Assembly (NCBI RefSeq): GCF_028737265.1 | Contig: NZ_JAQZAK010000010.1 | Coordinates: 1-64,000, forward strand | DNA: 64,000 nt | Source of the DNA: Actinomycetospora callitridis | Lineage (GTDB): Bacteria; Actinomycetota; Actinomycetes; Mycobacteriales; Pseudonocardiaceae | Direction of reading: 5' to 3' | Part shown: piece after piece, positions 9,128-16,356 of the stretch | How positions within the stretch are numbered: position 1 is the stretch's first letter | How the letters are laid out: each line of letters begins with the position of its first letter | Program-made: the position numbers and the translations under genes | Notes under the pieces: generated by a model | Seen by the model: the letters and a program-made list of their open reading frames with translations, nothing else | Database searches by the model: none | Told to the model about the DNA's origin: nothing

Positions 9128-9205
9128 GACCTGCCTCTCCCGTCCCGTGGCGTACGGGCTCCGTGAAGGACAGCGTGCAGTGACCCACGCCATGAACGCA
9201 AGGTT

Positions 9206-9280
9206 CTTGTATACCCAGATCGCGCCGATCGGCTTCCCGGTGCCTCTGCAGCGCTTCAGGGACTCTCCTTGCATACACGG
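9206..9280. promoter_or_regulatory. Candidate paired regulator sites upstream of the MHS transporter
   Basis: Two similar motifs, CTTGTATACC (9206-9215) and CTTGCATACA (9268-9277), lie 61 bp apart in the 172-bp gap before the transporter gene. GTATAC-centred palindromes are common for FCD-GntR regulators, and the minus-strand reading TATACA also resembles a -10 element. Assignment to the neighbouring GntR protein is inference. Confidence 0.3.
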
Positions 9281-9299
9281 CTCGTCGAGTCGGACCGTG

Positions 9300-9989
9300 T
9301 CAACGACCGATCAGGAACGAGCCCGCGGCCCAGCTCAGAACGTCGACCAGCAGCACCACCGCGCCGAGACCGAGCGCGACGGTCACGAGGACCCGCACGC
9401 GCGGCGCCCATCGCTCCCGGAGGCGTTGCAGCGTGTCGACCGCCGCGCGATGCCGTCCCAGGAGGACCGCCAGGACGACCACGAACAGCGGTGCCTGGCT
9501 GACCACGGTCCACACGGTGTTCGCGACGACGACACCGGCCGGTGACGCCTCCCGCCCCGCCAGCACGATCAGGGCCGCGAACGACGGGTCGGTGGCGGCG
9601 GTGCCGATGAACAGCATGCCGGCCACGACGGCTCCGGTCGCCCCCGCTCCCATGACCCGGGGCTCGGAGGAGGTGCTGCCGCGCACGACGCGCGTCACGG
9701 CCCACACCGCCAGCAGGAGCGCCGCGCCCGCTTCGAGCCCGGCGCGCAGGGCCCCGCTCGGCAGCACCGAGGCCCAGTCGAGCCGTGCCAGCCGTTCCCC
9801 CACGGCCACCGTGAGGACGACGCCGAACAGGGTGGTGCCGATGAGGACGACCAGCCCGAAGATCACGATCTGTCGGTCCCGCGCCCCCGCCGCGAGGGCG
9901 ACGGCCGCGACCAGCGCGCCCGCCGGGTCCACGCCCAGCAGACCCAGGCCGGCCCCGACGCCGAGCGACCCCACCAGCCCGGGGATCAC
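9300..9989 (-). CDS. Six-segment membrane protein, GAP/LysE-like
   Basis: A 229-residue very hydrophobic protein starting with GTG (MIPGLVGSLGVGAGLG). About six membrane segments are visible, with a basic loop after segment 3 (TRVVRG) and another before the last (RLRERWAPRVRV). The pattern resembles the LysE/GAP (Sap-like) group of small exporters, but no residue-level signature proves it. It stands alone between the transporter and the methyltransferase, all on the minus strand, with 45 bp to the methyltransferase stop. Confidence 0.6.
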   Translation of the reverse strand: MIPGLVGSLGVGAGLGLLGVDPAGALVAAVALAAGARDRQIVIFGLVVLIGTTLFGVVLTVAVGERLARLDWASVLPSGALRAGLEAGAALLLAVWAVTRVVRGSTSSEPRVMGAGATGAVVAGMLFIGTAATDPSFAALIVLAGREASPAGVVVANTVWTVVSQAPLFVVVLAVLLGRHRAAVDTLQRLRERWAPRVRVLVTVALGLGAVVLLVDVLSWAAGSFLIGR

Positions 9990-10034
9990 CGCTGCGGCCC
10001 GCTCACCGAGCTCCGAGGTGCGCCGGCGACCGGA

Positions 10035-10757
10035 TCAGCCCCGTCCTGCTGTGCCGGCCGCGGAGGCCACCGGCGAGGCGTGGACGGTGTCGAGGTCGGG
10101 CCGGCGGAGGCACAACCGGATGTTCTGCGGTCCGGACCGCTCCCGCTCGACGTCGAAGAGCTCGTGCATGCGGGCGAGGACGGGGTCGCGCCGTCGCCGG
10201 GTGATCGCCGGGCGCCACAGGAACACGACGAGCCGGCCCCCGGGCCTCAGTACGCGGTGGGCCTCGGCGACGGCCCGGTACGGATCGGGCATCTCCTCCA
10301 GGCAGTAGCCGAGGAACACGACGTCCACGCTGCCGGTCGCGAGCGGCAGGCGGGTGCCGTCGCCGCACACCTGGCGCAGGGTGGGCCCCGGCCGGTCGGC
10401 CAGCCGGCTCCGGAGGTCCGTCAGGCTGCCGTGGTGGCGCTCCAACGAGAGCAGCGTGGCCGACGAGGGAAGGTGCCGCGTGAGCGGCCCGGTGTAGAAG
10501 CCGCCGCCGCTGCCGACCTCGAGGCAGGTGCCGGGTTCCGCCGGAACCCACCGGACGTCCCACCGAGGCAGGTCCCAGCCCAGGACCGCCCGCAGCGCGG
10601 GGGTGCTGATCAACCGGTACAGCGCCGCCGGCGTCCGCCACCGCCACCGACCGGCCCGGGTGCCCTCCTGGCCGGTCGTGACCACGGACAGGTCCGCCGG
10701 AGCCTCCTCGGACCCGACGGACGGGGAGTCGCGCTCGGGTGCCGCGTTGCTGCTCAC
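10035..10757 (-). CDS. Class I SAM-dependent methyltransferase
   Basis: A 240-residue protein with a Rossmann methyltransferase core. Motif I is CLEVGSGGGFYTGPL near residue 80, an acidic turn follows at LLSLERH, and SVDVVFLGYCLEEMPDP then HRVLRPGGRLVVFLW give the ubiE-like motifs. The substrate is unknown; the fold suits small molecules. The first 40 residues are polar and probably disordered. The start is the GTG at 10757; no strong ribosome site is seen. Confidence 0.82.
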   Translation of the reverse strand: MSSNAAPERDSPSVGSEEAPADLSVVTTGQEGTRAGRWRWRTPAALYRLISTPALRAVLGWDLPRWDVRWVPAEPGTCLEVGSGGGFYTGPLTRHLPSSATLLSLERHHGSLTDLRSRLADRPGPTLRQVCGDGTRLPLATGSVDVVFLGYCLEEMPDPYRAVAEAHRVLRPGGRLVVFLWRPAITRRRRDPVLARMHELFDVERERSGPQNIRLCLRRPDLDTVHASPVASAAGTAGRG

Positions 10758-10840
10758 GGAGGGATCATGGCCCTGTCCGGTTCGATCACCGCACCTGGCT
10801 GGTCCCGCGGCGCCGACGAGGAGGAACCTCCTGGTCAGGG

Positions 10841-10890
10841 TGGAGCCGGCGTCGGGCTCCGAACCCGGGACCTACGTGTTGTCGTAGGTG
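10841..10890 (-). other. tRNA 3'-half remnant
   Basis: Read on the minus strand this has an anticodon-type stem (7 bp, ACCTACG/CGTAGGT), a T-arm with TTCGGAG in the loop and 4 paired bases, and an acceptor-like end finishing TCCA. The D-arm and 5' half are missing. Seventeen bases (10860-10876) match the tRNA-Thr gene at 12989-13005 with one difference, in the same orientation. It looks like one end of an old tRNA-site insertion or duplication. Confidence 0.45.
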
Positions 10891-11004
10891 CCTCACGTGA
10901 GCGGCATGCTCGCTGCAGCCACCGGTGCACGTCAGCAGTCACATCGTGCGCACCGCGGCTCACCACGCCACTGCCCGAGGCGCACCACCGTCCCGCCTTG
11001 CACT

Positions 11005-11342
11005 CCTGATCTCCACCATTCACAAGGCGGCGGGGATCGACGTGCGTGCCGCTGAGGTGGGCGAACTCCACCGCTGGGTGGTCTCGGCTCGCGAAGGGTA
11101 CGGATCTACGCCCCGCGCTCGTCGGCCTGCCCGACGACCGGTGCCCATGTCCGCACTGGGGCTACATGATCTCCGGGCTGCTCCGGATGCACACATCGGA
11201 CGGCCAACACGACTATGGCGCCGGGCAAGCGTTCTACTGGCCACCGGGCCATGCCCCGGAGGCACTCGAGGACTGCGAGTACATCGACTTCTCTCCCTCG
11301 GCGGAGCTCGCCAGAGTCGTCAAGCACATTCAAGTTGGATGA
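11005..11342 (+). pseudogene. Cupin-domain protein broken by a frameshift
   Basis: The frame reading IHKAAGIDVRAAEVGELH (from about 11017) gives the N-terminus of a small cupin, and a second frame from about 11090 continues with KGTDLRPALVGLPDDRC, then CPHWGYMISG, YWPPGHAPE and DFSPSAELARVVKHIQ to a stop at 11342. Both parts match the same family (about 110 residues), so a single-base shift near 11091-11098 separates them. No good start codon is visible. A GTG at 11046 would give a 98-residue product with a wrong N-terminus. Either a decayed gene or a sequencing slip. Confidence 0.55.
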
Positions 11343-11503
11343 CTCGGAGGATCCCTCCGCGTGACGTGGGCGAGGAGTTCGCGGAGCGAGCGAATGATGA
11401 GAACTCGAGGTCGACGGGGTGGGATTCGCCGGCGGTGCTGTGCAGGCGACGGTGGTTGAACCGCCCGCCGCGCTGTCAGCAAGTGATGGGCCTCGGCCCG
11501 GAG

Positions 11504-11689
11504 TCACCCCAGACCACGGTCGAATCCCGCGCCGCCTTGGGGCGCGGCTGTGGTCGCGAGGGGCGCCCAGAACGATGTTCCGCAGCGCGGGCACTCCACG
11601 AGGAGCTCCTCGCGGTGTTCGTCATCGCGAAGGAGGGTGTGGACTCGGCCGAGGCAGCCGCCGGTGACACACGGGCAGTTGATGGACAT
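11504..11689 (-). CDS. Small cysteine-rich (zinc-ribbon-like) protein
   Basis: A possible 61-residue protein. Cysteines at 5, 7, 12, 33 and 36 form a CxC...C...CPRC pattern that could bind zinc, and LRDDEHREELLVECPRCGTSFW looks like a real peptide. A GGAG lies 5-8 bases before the ATG. I do not recognise a family. It stands alone inside a degenerate region, so it may be a surviving small gene or chance. Confidence 0.4.
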   Translation of the reverse strand: MSINCPCVTGGCLGRVHTLLRDDEHREELLVECPRCGTSFWAPLATTAAPQGGAGFDRGLG

Positions 11690-11770
11690 GCCACTCCAGC
11701 GCCCACTCAGAGCTCAAGTGTTACGCCTGCAGGGACCCCCGCAGGGAAGAACGGCCATGCGGCCGAAGGT

Positions 11771-11950
11771 ATGCGGCTTCCCGCCAGCATCGCCGTGGTC
11801 GATGCCGACGTCGACCTCCGTCCCGGCGCCTCCCCGGCGCTGCGCCTCGCGACCGAGCTGACGATCCGCGACGGAGTGGAGAAGTGGCTGTTGCGCCACG
11901 CCTTCACCGACCTCCTGCCCGACGACGCGCCGCCCGCCACAAGGACCCGA
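11771..11950 (+). pseudogene. Asparagine-synthase-like C-terminal scrap
   Basis: The reading ELTIRDGVEKWLLRHAF followed by TDLLPDD resembles the C-terminal segment of glutamine-hydrolysing asparagine synthases (LKIRxGxEKxLLRxAFxDLLP). Only about 50 residues are recognisable; the nucleotide-binding domain and the rest are absent, and the frame then runs into unrelated residues. Treated as a remnant. The area from 11690 to 12167 otherwise shows no gene. Confidence 0.3.
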
Positions 11951-12167
11951 TGTCGCACTCCACCGGGCTACACGAACGCATCCGGCTGTTCCGGCGGCTG
12001 TTCACGCGGATGCACCGCTCCTTCGGCCGACACCTCGCCGCGCCCGACTCGCGAGCCTCGGCGTGGGCGCCCTGTCCACCTCGTCCCCGATGCCGCCCTG
12101 GCGCGGGTCGTCCCGGTTGCTGTCGACGGCCTCCCGACCAGGATCGACCCGGCCTATCATCGGGACG

Positions 12168-12773
12168 ATGACCGGGCCGGACCGGGGCGACCCGCACGCC
12201 GGCGCCTCCGCAGTGGAACGTGAACGGGCCGCTCGTCTCGTCCGGGCGGCGGTGGCCGATGGTCGGCTGACCCTGGTCGAGGGCGACAGGCGGCTGGCTC
12301 TCATCGAAGCGGCGTCGTACGGCCACGAGGTCCGGTCCCTGACGCAGGACGTCGAAGCGTCTCCGCCGCCGGACGAACACCGGACGTGGGCCGCGACCGG
12401 GGCGGAGCCCCCGACATCATCGTTCAGCCTCCTGCGGGCCACGGTCCGGCGCGGACAGTGGGCGCCGGGGCCGGAGCACTCGGTGGTGGCGTTCATGGGC
12501 GGCGCCGAGCTGGACCTCCGCCACGCTCGTCTCGACCCGCGCGGCACGACCATCCGTGTCGTCGCGATCATGGGTGGGGTCGTGATCATCGTCGGCCCGG
12601 ACGTCGAGGTGCGGTGCGACGGTCGGGGCGCGATGGGAGGGTTCGCCGACCTGTCGGGTCCGCCGCTGACCCCACCGCCGTTCGGAGCCCCACCGCTGCA
12701 CGTCACGGGGGCTGCGATCTGGGGTGGCGTGGAAATCCGCCGGCGTGACCGGGAGGCCATCCCGCCGGTATGA
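12168..12773 (+). CDS. DUF1707 protein with C-terminal LiaF-like domain
   Basis: A 201-residue protein. Residues about 15-65 (SAVERERAARLVRAAVADGR through EVRSLTQDV) form the short DUF1707 helical domain common in actinobacteria. The second half, with VVAFMGGAELDLR, VVAIMGGVVIIVGP and GAAIWGGVEI, shows the repeated strand pattern of the LiaF/cell-wall-active-antibiotic-response domain. No membrane segment is visible. Function unknown, possibly envelope stress signalling. The ATG at 12168 is chosen because the DUF1707 domain starts right after it. It is the one clearly intact gene in the degenerate stretch. Confidence 0.75.
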   Translation: MTGPDRGDPHAGASAVERERAARLVRAAVADGRLTLVEGDRRLALIEAASYGHEVRSLTQDVEASPPPDEHRTWAATGAEPPTSSFSLLRATVRRGQWAPGPEHSVVAFMGGAELDLRHARLDPRGTTIRVVAIMGGVVIIVGPDVEVRCDGRGAMGGFADLSGPPLTPPPFGAPPLHVTGAAIWGGVEIRRRDREAIPPV

Positions 12774-12972
12774 GCTCGCCGGCCCGACGCAACGGCCTCG
12801 CTGTGCTCCTTCGGTCGAACGGCGCACCGCGGACGGCGGGGGACCGCCGAAGCGATCGCGCGCCAGCTCGGGCACACCGGGCTCGCCGAAGAACTCGGCG
12901 TCGTTCCGCGACTCATTCCACGAAGAGACGGAAAGGCCGATCTGGAGCGCCCACACCGGCCCTGACCTGCGG

Positions 12973-13046
12973 AGCCGCCTTCGGGATTCGAACCCGAGAC
13001 CTACGCATTACGAGTGCGTTGCTCTGGCCAGCTGAGCTAAGGCGGC
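12973..13046 (-). tRNA. tRNA-Thr (anticodon CGT)
   Basis: The minus strand folds into a full cloverleaf: acceptor GCCGCCT/AGGCGGC, D-arm GCTC/GAGC, anticodon arm ACGCA-CTCGTAA-TGCGT with anticodon CGT, and T-arm TCGGG-TTCGAAT-CCCGA. CCA is not encoded. Its 3' half resembles the remnant at 10841-10890. Confidence 0.95.
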
Positions 13047-13094
13047 AGTGCCGAAGAGTCTAGGCCAGGGCCCCGGCCCGACGGCGAGGCGGGT

Positions 13095-13598
13095 CTACGC
13101 CGTCCCCAGCAGGAGCACGCCCAGCACCACCAGCGCCAGGACCTTCACCACCTCGAGCCCGATGTAGACGAGGTGGAGCCGGGAGCGTGGCGCGTCCTCG
13201 CCGGCCAGCACGCGGTCCGAGCGGCGGTTGAGGCGCGGGCGCACGACGCCGAGCTGCACCAGCAGGAGCACGACCAGGACGCCGACGACGACCGTCGGTC
13301 CCACCGGGACACCGGCCACGAGCACGGCGGCCACGACGACCAGGGCCAGCACGCCCTCGGCGACGTTCAGCGCGCGGAACACCAGCCGTCCGATCCCGAG
13401 CCCGATCACCGTCGTCACGCCGGGCGCGCGGAACTTCAGCGGCGCCTCGAGGAACGAGATCGCGAGCACCATCCCGAGCCACACGAAGGTCGCCGCCGTC
13501 GCCACCGCCACGGGGACCGGTCTACACCGTCGGTCCTCGGTGGCGGATCCCGCGGTGAGCGCGGATTTCGTCACCGAGGAGGGCGACGCCGGGAACAA
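13095..13598 (-). CDS. Four-segment membrane protein, unknown function
   Basis: A hydrophobic protein with four membrane segments and a conserved-looking WLGMVLAISFLEAPLKFRAPG in and after the first, followed by RLVFRALNVAEG. This resembles TMEM205/DUF4149-like small membrane proteins, but I cannot name a function. The ATG at 13598 gives 167 residues; the first 28 are polar and weak, and an internal GTG around 13514 (VAVATAATFV) may be the true start. It is divergent from the thioredoxin-like gene at 13628. Confidence 0.6.
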   Translation of the reverse strand: MFPASPSSVTKSALTAGSATEDRRCRPVPVAVATAATFVWLGMVLAISFLEAPLKFRAPGVTTVIGLGIGRLVFRALNVAEGVLALVVVAAVLVAGVPVGPTVVVGVLVVLLLVQLGVVRPRLNRRSDRVLAGEDAPRSRLHLVYIGLEVVKVLALVVLGVLLLGTA

Positions 13599-13627
13599 CC
13601 GCGGGCGCGGACGGGGTTGGCGGGCTC

Positions 13628-14056
13628 GTGGGGCTGAGTGCGGCCGGGGCCGCGGTGCTGGTCGGCGTCCTCGTCGTCGCGACGGTCGTCGGGCTGGTCC
13701 TCCGGCGCGGGGACGGGCGGGTCACGCAGGGCAAGGACGCCAGGAACGGCTGGGACCTCGCCGGGATCGACCCCGGCTCCGGGGACCGGGTCCTCCTGCT
13801 CCAGCTCTCGTCGCCGGTGTGCACCCCGTGCGCCCGGACCCGCGAGCAGCTCACCGCGCTGACGGCCGAGCACCCCGATCTCCGCCACGTCGAGGTCGAC
13901 GTCGCCGAGAGCCCCGGGATCGCCCAGGCCCTCCACGTCCTGCGCACCCCGACCACCGTCGCGTTCGACCGTGCCGGCACCGAGCTCCTGCGCGTCGGCG
14001 GCGTCCCCCGCCGCGCGGACCTGCAGCAGGCCCTGTCCCTCGAGGAGACCCGATGA
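13628..14056 (+). CDS. Membrane-anchored thioredoxin-like protein
   Basis: A 142-residue protein with an N-terminal membrane segment (residues about 4-25) and a thioredoxin fold. The redox motif is SSPVCTPCARTREQL (Cys65 and Cys68, CTPC), and the cis-proline is in LRTPTTVAFD. It probably acts as an oxidoreductase on the outer face of the membrane. The start is the GTG at 13628. Its stop overlaps the ATG of the DUF4395 gene (ATGA), so they form an operon, a pairing I recall as common in actinobacteria. Confidence 0.85.
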   Translation: MGLSAAGAAVLVGVLVVATVVGLVLRRGDGRVTQGKDARNGWDLAGIDPGSGDRVLLLQLSSPVCTPCARTREQLTALTAEHPDLRHVEVDVAESPGIAQALHVLRTPTTVAFDRAGTELLRVGGVPRRADLQQALSLEETR

Positions 14057-14292
14057 CCGAGCGGCTCGACCCGCGCGGCGGCCGTTTCGCGGCCACCGTG
14101 ACGACCGTGGTCCTGGCCGTCGTGCTGGTCTTCGCCGTCCTCGCAGCGATCGGCTACCTCAGCGACGCGACGGCGCTGGGCATCGTGGCGACCGCCTTCG
14201 CGCTGGCCGCGGCGTTCCTCAACGCGGCGTTCGGCTTCTGCCTCGGGTGCGAGATGTACGGCCTGCTCGGACGGGTCCGCGCGGCCCGCTAA
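14053..14292 (+). CDS. DUF4395-like membrane protein, internally shortened
   Basis: A 79-residue protein. It begins DPRGGRFAATVTTVVLAV and ends ALAAAFLNAAFGFCLGCEMY, the two ends of DUF4395. Usual members are about 130-150 residues with four membrane segments; here the middle is missing and only two remain, joined in frame. The Cys pair in FCLGC is kept and may exchange electrons with the CTPC thioredoxin encoded just upstream with a 4-bp overlap. Its end overlaps the convergent nat gene by 4 bp. Function unknown; it may be damaged. Confidence 0.65.
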   Translation: MTERLDPRGGRFAATVTTVVLAVVLVFAVLAAIGYLSDATALGIVATAFALAAAFLNAAFGFCLGCEMYGLLGRVRAAR

Positions 14293-15056
14293 CCCACCGT
14301 CGGGACGGCGTCGAGGACGATGCCGAAGACGTCGCGGTAGATCGCGAGCTGCTCGTCCTCGGACACCGTGTGCTCCTCGCGGGAGCCGTCGTCGCCGGTG
14401 ACGATGTGGCGGTCGCCGGCGAGGGTGACGCGACCGGCCGGCGTGAGGCGGGAGCAGGTCAACCCGAGCGCGAACGGCGACTCCGGCGAGGTCGAGTGCC
14501 ACCAGGACAGCGGCGCGAAGTCGGTGAGCAGCCGGGCGCGCGGATCGAGGCGGTAGACCACCTTGTCGTCGCAGACGACGTCGAGCTCGCCGTCCGGGGC
14601 GTCGCGGACGGCGTAGGTCCCGGTGCGGTCGGGCTGCCCGTCGCGACGGTCGAGGTCGACGGCCCGGGCCGCGAAGCGCCCGAAGCCGACGTCGACGAGC
14701 AGGCGCGTGCCCCGCACGTTCACCACCAGTGCCATGTGGTCGCCGGGCGGGCCGTACCCGTCGTCGCCGCCGTTGCGCGCCACGCGGGCCGAGCACAGGG
14801 TCACGTCGTACCCCAGCTCGCGCAGCAGCCAGGCGAAGGCGCCGTTGAGCTCGAAGCAGAAGCCGCCCCGGTGCCGCTCGACGATCTTCTCGAGCAGCGC
14901 GTCGTCGTCGAGCTCGATCGGCTCGCGCAGGTGCACCGAGAGGTTCTCGAACGGGACCGCGATCATGTGGCGCTCGGTCAGGGTGTCCAGCGGATCGTCG
15001 GCCGCGGCACCGATCCGCGCCAGGTAGTCCGTCGCGTCCACATCACCGGTATACAC
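14289..15056 (-). CDS. nat: Arylamine N-acetyltransferase
   Basis: A 255-residue enzyme of the usual family length. The catalytic triad is visible: Cys67 in HRGGFCFELNGAF, His107 in GDHMALVV and Asp122 in LLVDVGFG. It moves acetyl (or propionyl) groups from CoA to arylamines and hydrazines. The GTG at 15056 gives a start only 5 bp from the divergent nitrilase start; the GTG at 15041 (VDATDYLARIG) is an alternative that fits the family better. Either way the shared gap is extremely short. Confidence 0.92.
   Translation of the reverse strand: MYTGDVDATDYLARIGAAADDPLDTLTERHMIAVPFENLSVHLREPIELDDDALLEKIVERHRGGFCFELNGAFAWLLRELGYDVTLCSARVARNGGDDGYGPPGDHMALVVNVRGTRLLVDVGFGRFAARAVDLDRRDGQPDRTGTYAVRDAPDGELDVVCDDKVVYRLDPRARLLTDFAPLSWWHSTSPESPFALGLTCSRLTPAGRVTLAGDRHIVTGDDGSREEHTVSEDEQLAIYRDVFGIVLDAVPTVG
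15050..15055 (+). promoter_or_regulatory. Leaderless-type -10 element of the nitrilase gene
   Basis: TATACA ends 6 bp before the ATG at 15062. This is the spacing expected when transcription begins at the A of the start codon, and no ribosome site is present, so a leaderless mRNA is likely. No clear -35. Confidence 0.5.
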
Positions 15057-15061
15057 GGGAC

Positions 15062-15850
15062 ATGCGCGTCGCCCTGGCCCAGATCCTCGCCACCGACGAC
15101 CCGGCGGCGAACCTCGAGCTCGTCGCCGACCACACCGCGCTCGCCGCGCAGCAGGGCGCGACGGTCGTCGTGTTCCCCGAGGCGACGATGTGCCGGTTCG
15201 GCGTCTCGCTCAAGCCGGTGGCCGAGCCGCTCGACGGCCCGTGGGCGAGCGAGGTCCGCCGCATCGCCGAGAGGAACGGCGTGCTCGTCGTCGCCGGCAT
15301 GTTCACGCCGACCGACGACGGCCGCGTCACCAACACGCTGCTGGTCACCGGCCGTGGCGTCGACACGGCCTACGACAAGATCCACCTCTACGACGCCTTC
15401 GGGTTCGCCGAGTCCGACACCGTCGCGCCGGGCAGCAAGCCGCTGACGATCACGGTCGACGGCACGACCCTCGGGCTCGCGACCTGCTACGACATCCGCT
15501 TCCCGGAGCTGTTCCGCGCCCTCGCCGACCAGGGCGCGACCGTCACCCTGCTGCCCGCGAGCTGGGGCGCGGGGCCGGGCAAGGTCGAGCAGTGGCAGCT
15601 GCTGGTGCGCGCCCGGGCCCTGGACGCGACCACGTTCGTGCTCGCCACCGACCAGGCCGACCCGGCCACCCAGGGCATCGACGCTGGCAAGGCGCCGCGC
15701 GGCGTCGGGCACAGCCTCGCGGCGTCGCCGTTCGGCGTGACCATCGACGAGCTCGGCGCGGAGCCGGGGCTGCTCGTGGTCGATGTCGACCCCGAGCAGA
15801 TCCCCGACGTCCGCGCCGCTCTCCCGGTGCTGGCGAACCGCCGCCTCTAG
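15062..15850 (+). CDS. Nitrilase-superfamily carbon-nitrogen hydrolase
   Basis: A 262-residue amidohydrolase of the Nit/omega-amidase type. The Glu-Lys-Cys triad is Glu40 (VVVFPEATM), Lys106 (AYDKIHLYD) and Cys142 (GLATCYDIRFPEL). Such enzymes cleave deaminated glutathione, alpha-keto acid omega-amides or similar small amides; which one cannot be told. It converges on the gene at 15875 with a small hairpin between, and is divergent from nat. Confidence 0.92.
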   Translation: MRVALAQILATDDPAANLELVADHTALAAQQGATVVVFPEATMCRFGVSLKPVAEPLDGPWASEVRRIAERNGVLVVAGMFTPTDDGRVTNTLLVTGRGVDTAYDKIHLYDAFGFAESDTVAPGSKPLTITVDGTTLGLATCYDIRFPELFRALADQGATVTLLPASWGAGPGKVEQWQLLVRARALDATTFVLATDQADPATQGIDAGKAPRGVGHSLAASPFGVTIDELGAEPGLLVVDVDPEQIPDVRAALPVLANRRL

Positions 15851-15858
15851 CCTGCGCG

Positions 15859-15876
15859 AGGAGGGAAACCCTCCCT
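15859..15876. terminator. Small hairpin between convergent genes
   Basis: GGAGGG-AAA-CCCTCC (15860-15874) sits in the 24-bp gap between the nitrilase stop and the convergent gene's stop codon. Six pairs and no T-run, so only a weak two-way terminator candidate. Confidence 0.35.
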
Positions 15877-16237
15877 AGGCCGCGGCCGGGCGGGTCATCC
15901 AGCGGACCCGGTCCTGGTACGGCGCGAGGCGGTTCAGCAGGTCGCGGCGGGCGGCCGCGTCGGCGGGCGCGGAGAACGCGCGGTCGCGCGTCATCTTCGC
16001 GCGCAGCGAGCTGGGGTCGAGCACGATGACCTGGGCGGCCTGGCGGGCCTTGGTGCCGAGCTCGGCGTCGCCGGAGTGCGCGGCAGCGCCTCCGACACGC
16101 CGGGCCAGGACCTCGGCGGCCGCGAGGCCGCTCGAGTCGGGGCGGGCGGCGATGACGAGGACGCGGGCCTCGTCGCCGTTCTCTCGGGGCGCGGGGATGG
16201 TGACGTCGGTGGGGGCGGGGCGCGTGGGAGAGCTCAT
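15875..16237 (-). CDS. Unrecognised small protein (about 120 residues)
   Basis: I do not recognise a family. The protein has an N-terminal polar stretch, a beta-strand-like VLVIAARPDSSGLAAAEVLA, then AAQVIVLDPSSLRAKM and a C-terminal helix-rich DLLNRLAPYQDRVRWMTR. There are no cysteines or membrane segments. The ATG at 16237 has GGAG 13-16 bases upstream; another in-frame ATG at 16315 (MNITGVYTDVTPKRRR, with AGGA before it) would add 26 residues. It lies 119 bp after the hydrolase gene on the same strand. Confidence 0.5.
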   Translation of the reverse strand: MSSPTRPAPTDVTIPAPRENGDEARVLVIAARPDSSGLAAAEVLARRVGGAAAHSGDAELGTKARQAAQVIVLDPSSLRAKMTRDRAFSAPADAAARRDLLNRLAPYQDRVRWMTRPAAA

Positions 16238-16356
16238 CGGGCAGTGCTCCAGGTCGGTCGCCGCGGTGCGACGACGCTTTGGTGTGACATCTGTATAGAC
16301 GCCTGTGATGTTCATCGGTTTCCTGCCGGCGAGGGTGATCCTTACCTCCCCGCGGC

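Noticed and set aside
10925..12223. A 432-codon open frame through the degenerate stretch
   Set aside because: It strings together a cupin N-terminus, meaningless residues and an asparagine-synthase-like scrap; no single protein fits.
12774..12972. Open frame ending ELGVVPRLIPRRDGKADLE before tRNA-Thr
   Set aside because: No start codon after the preceding stop and no recognisable family; I see no gene in this stretch.
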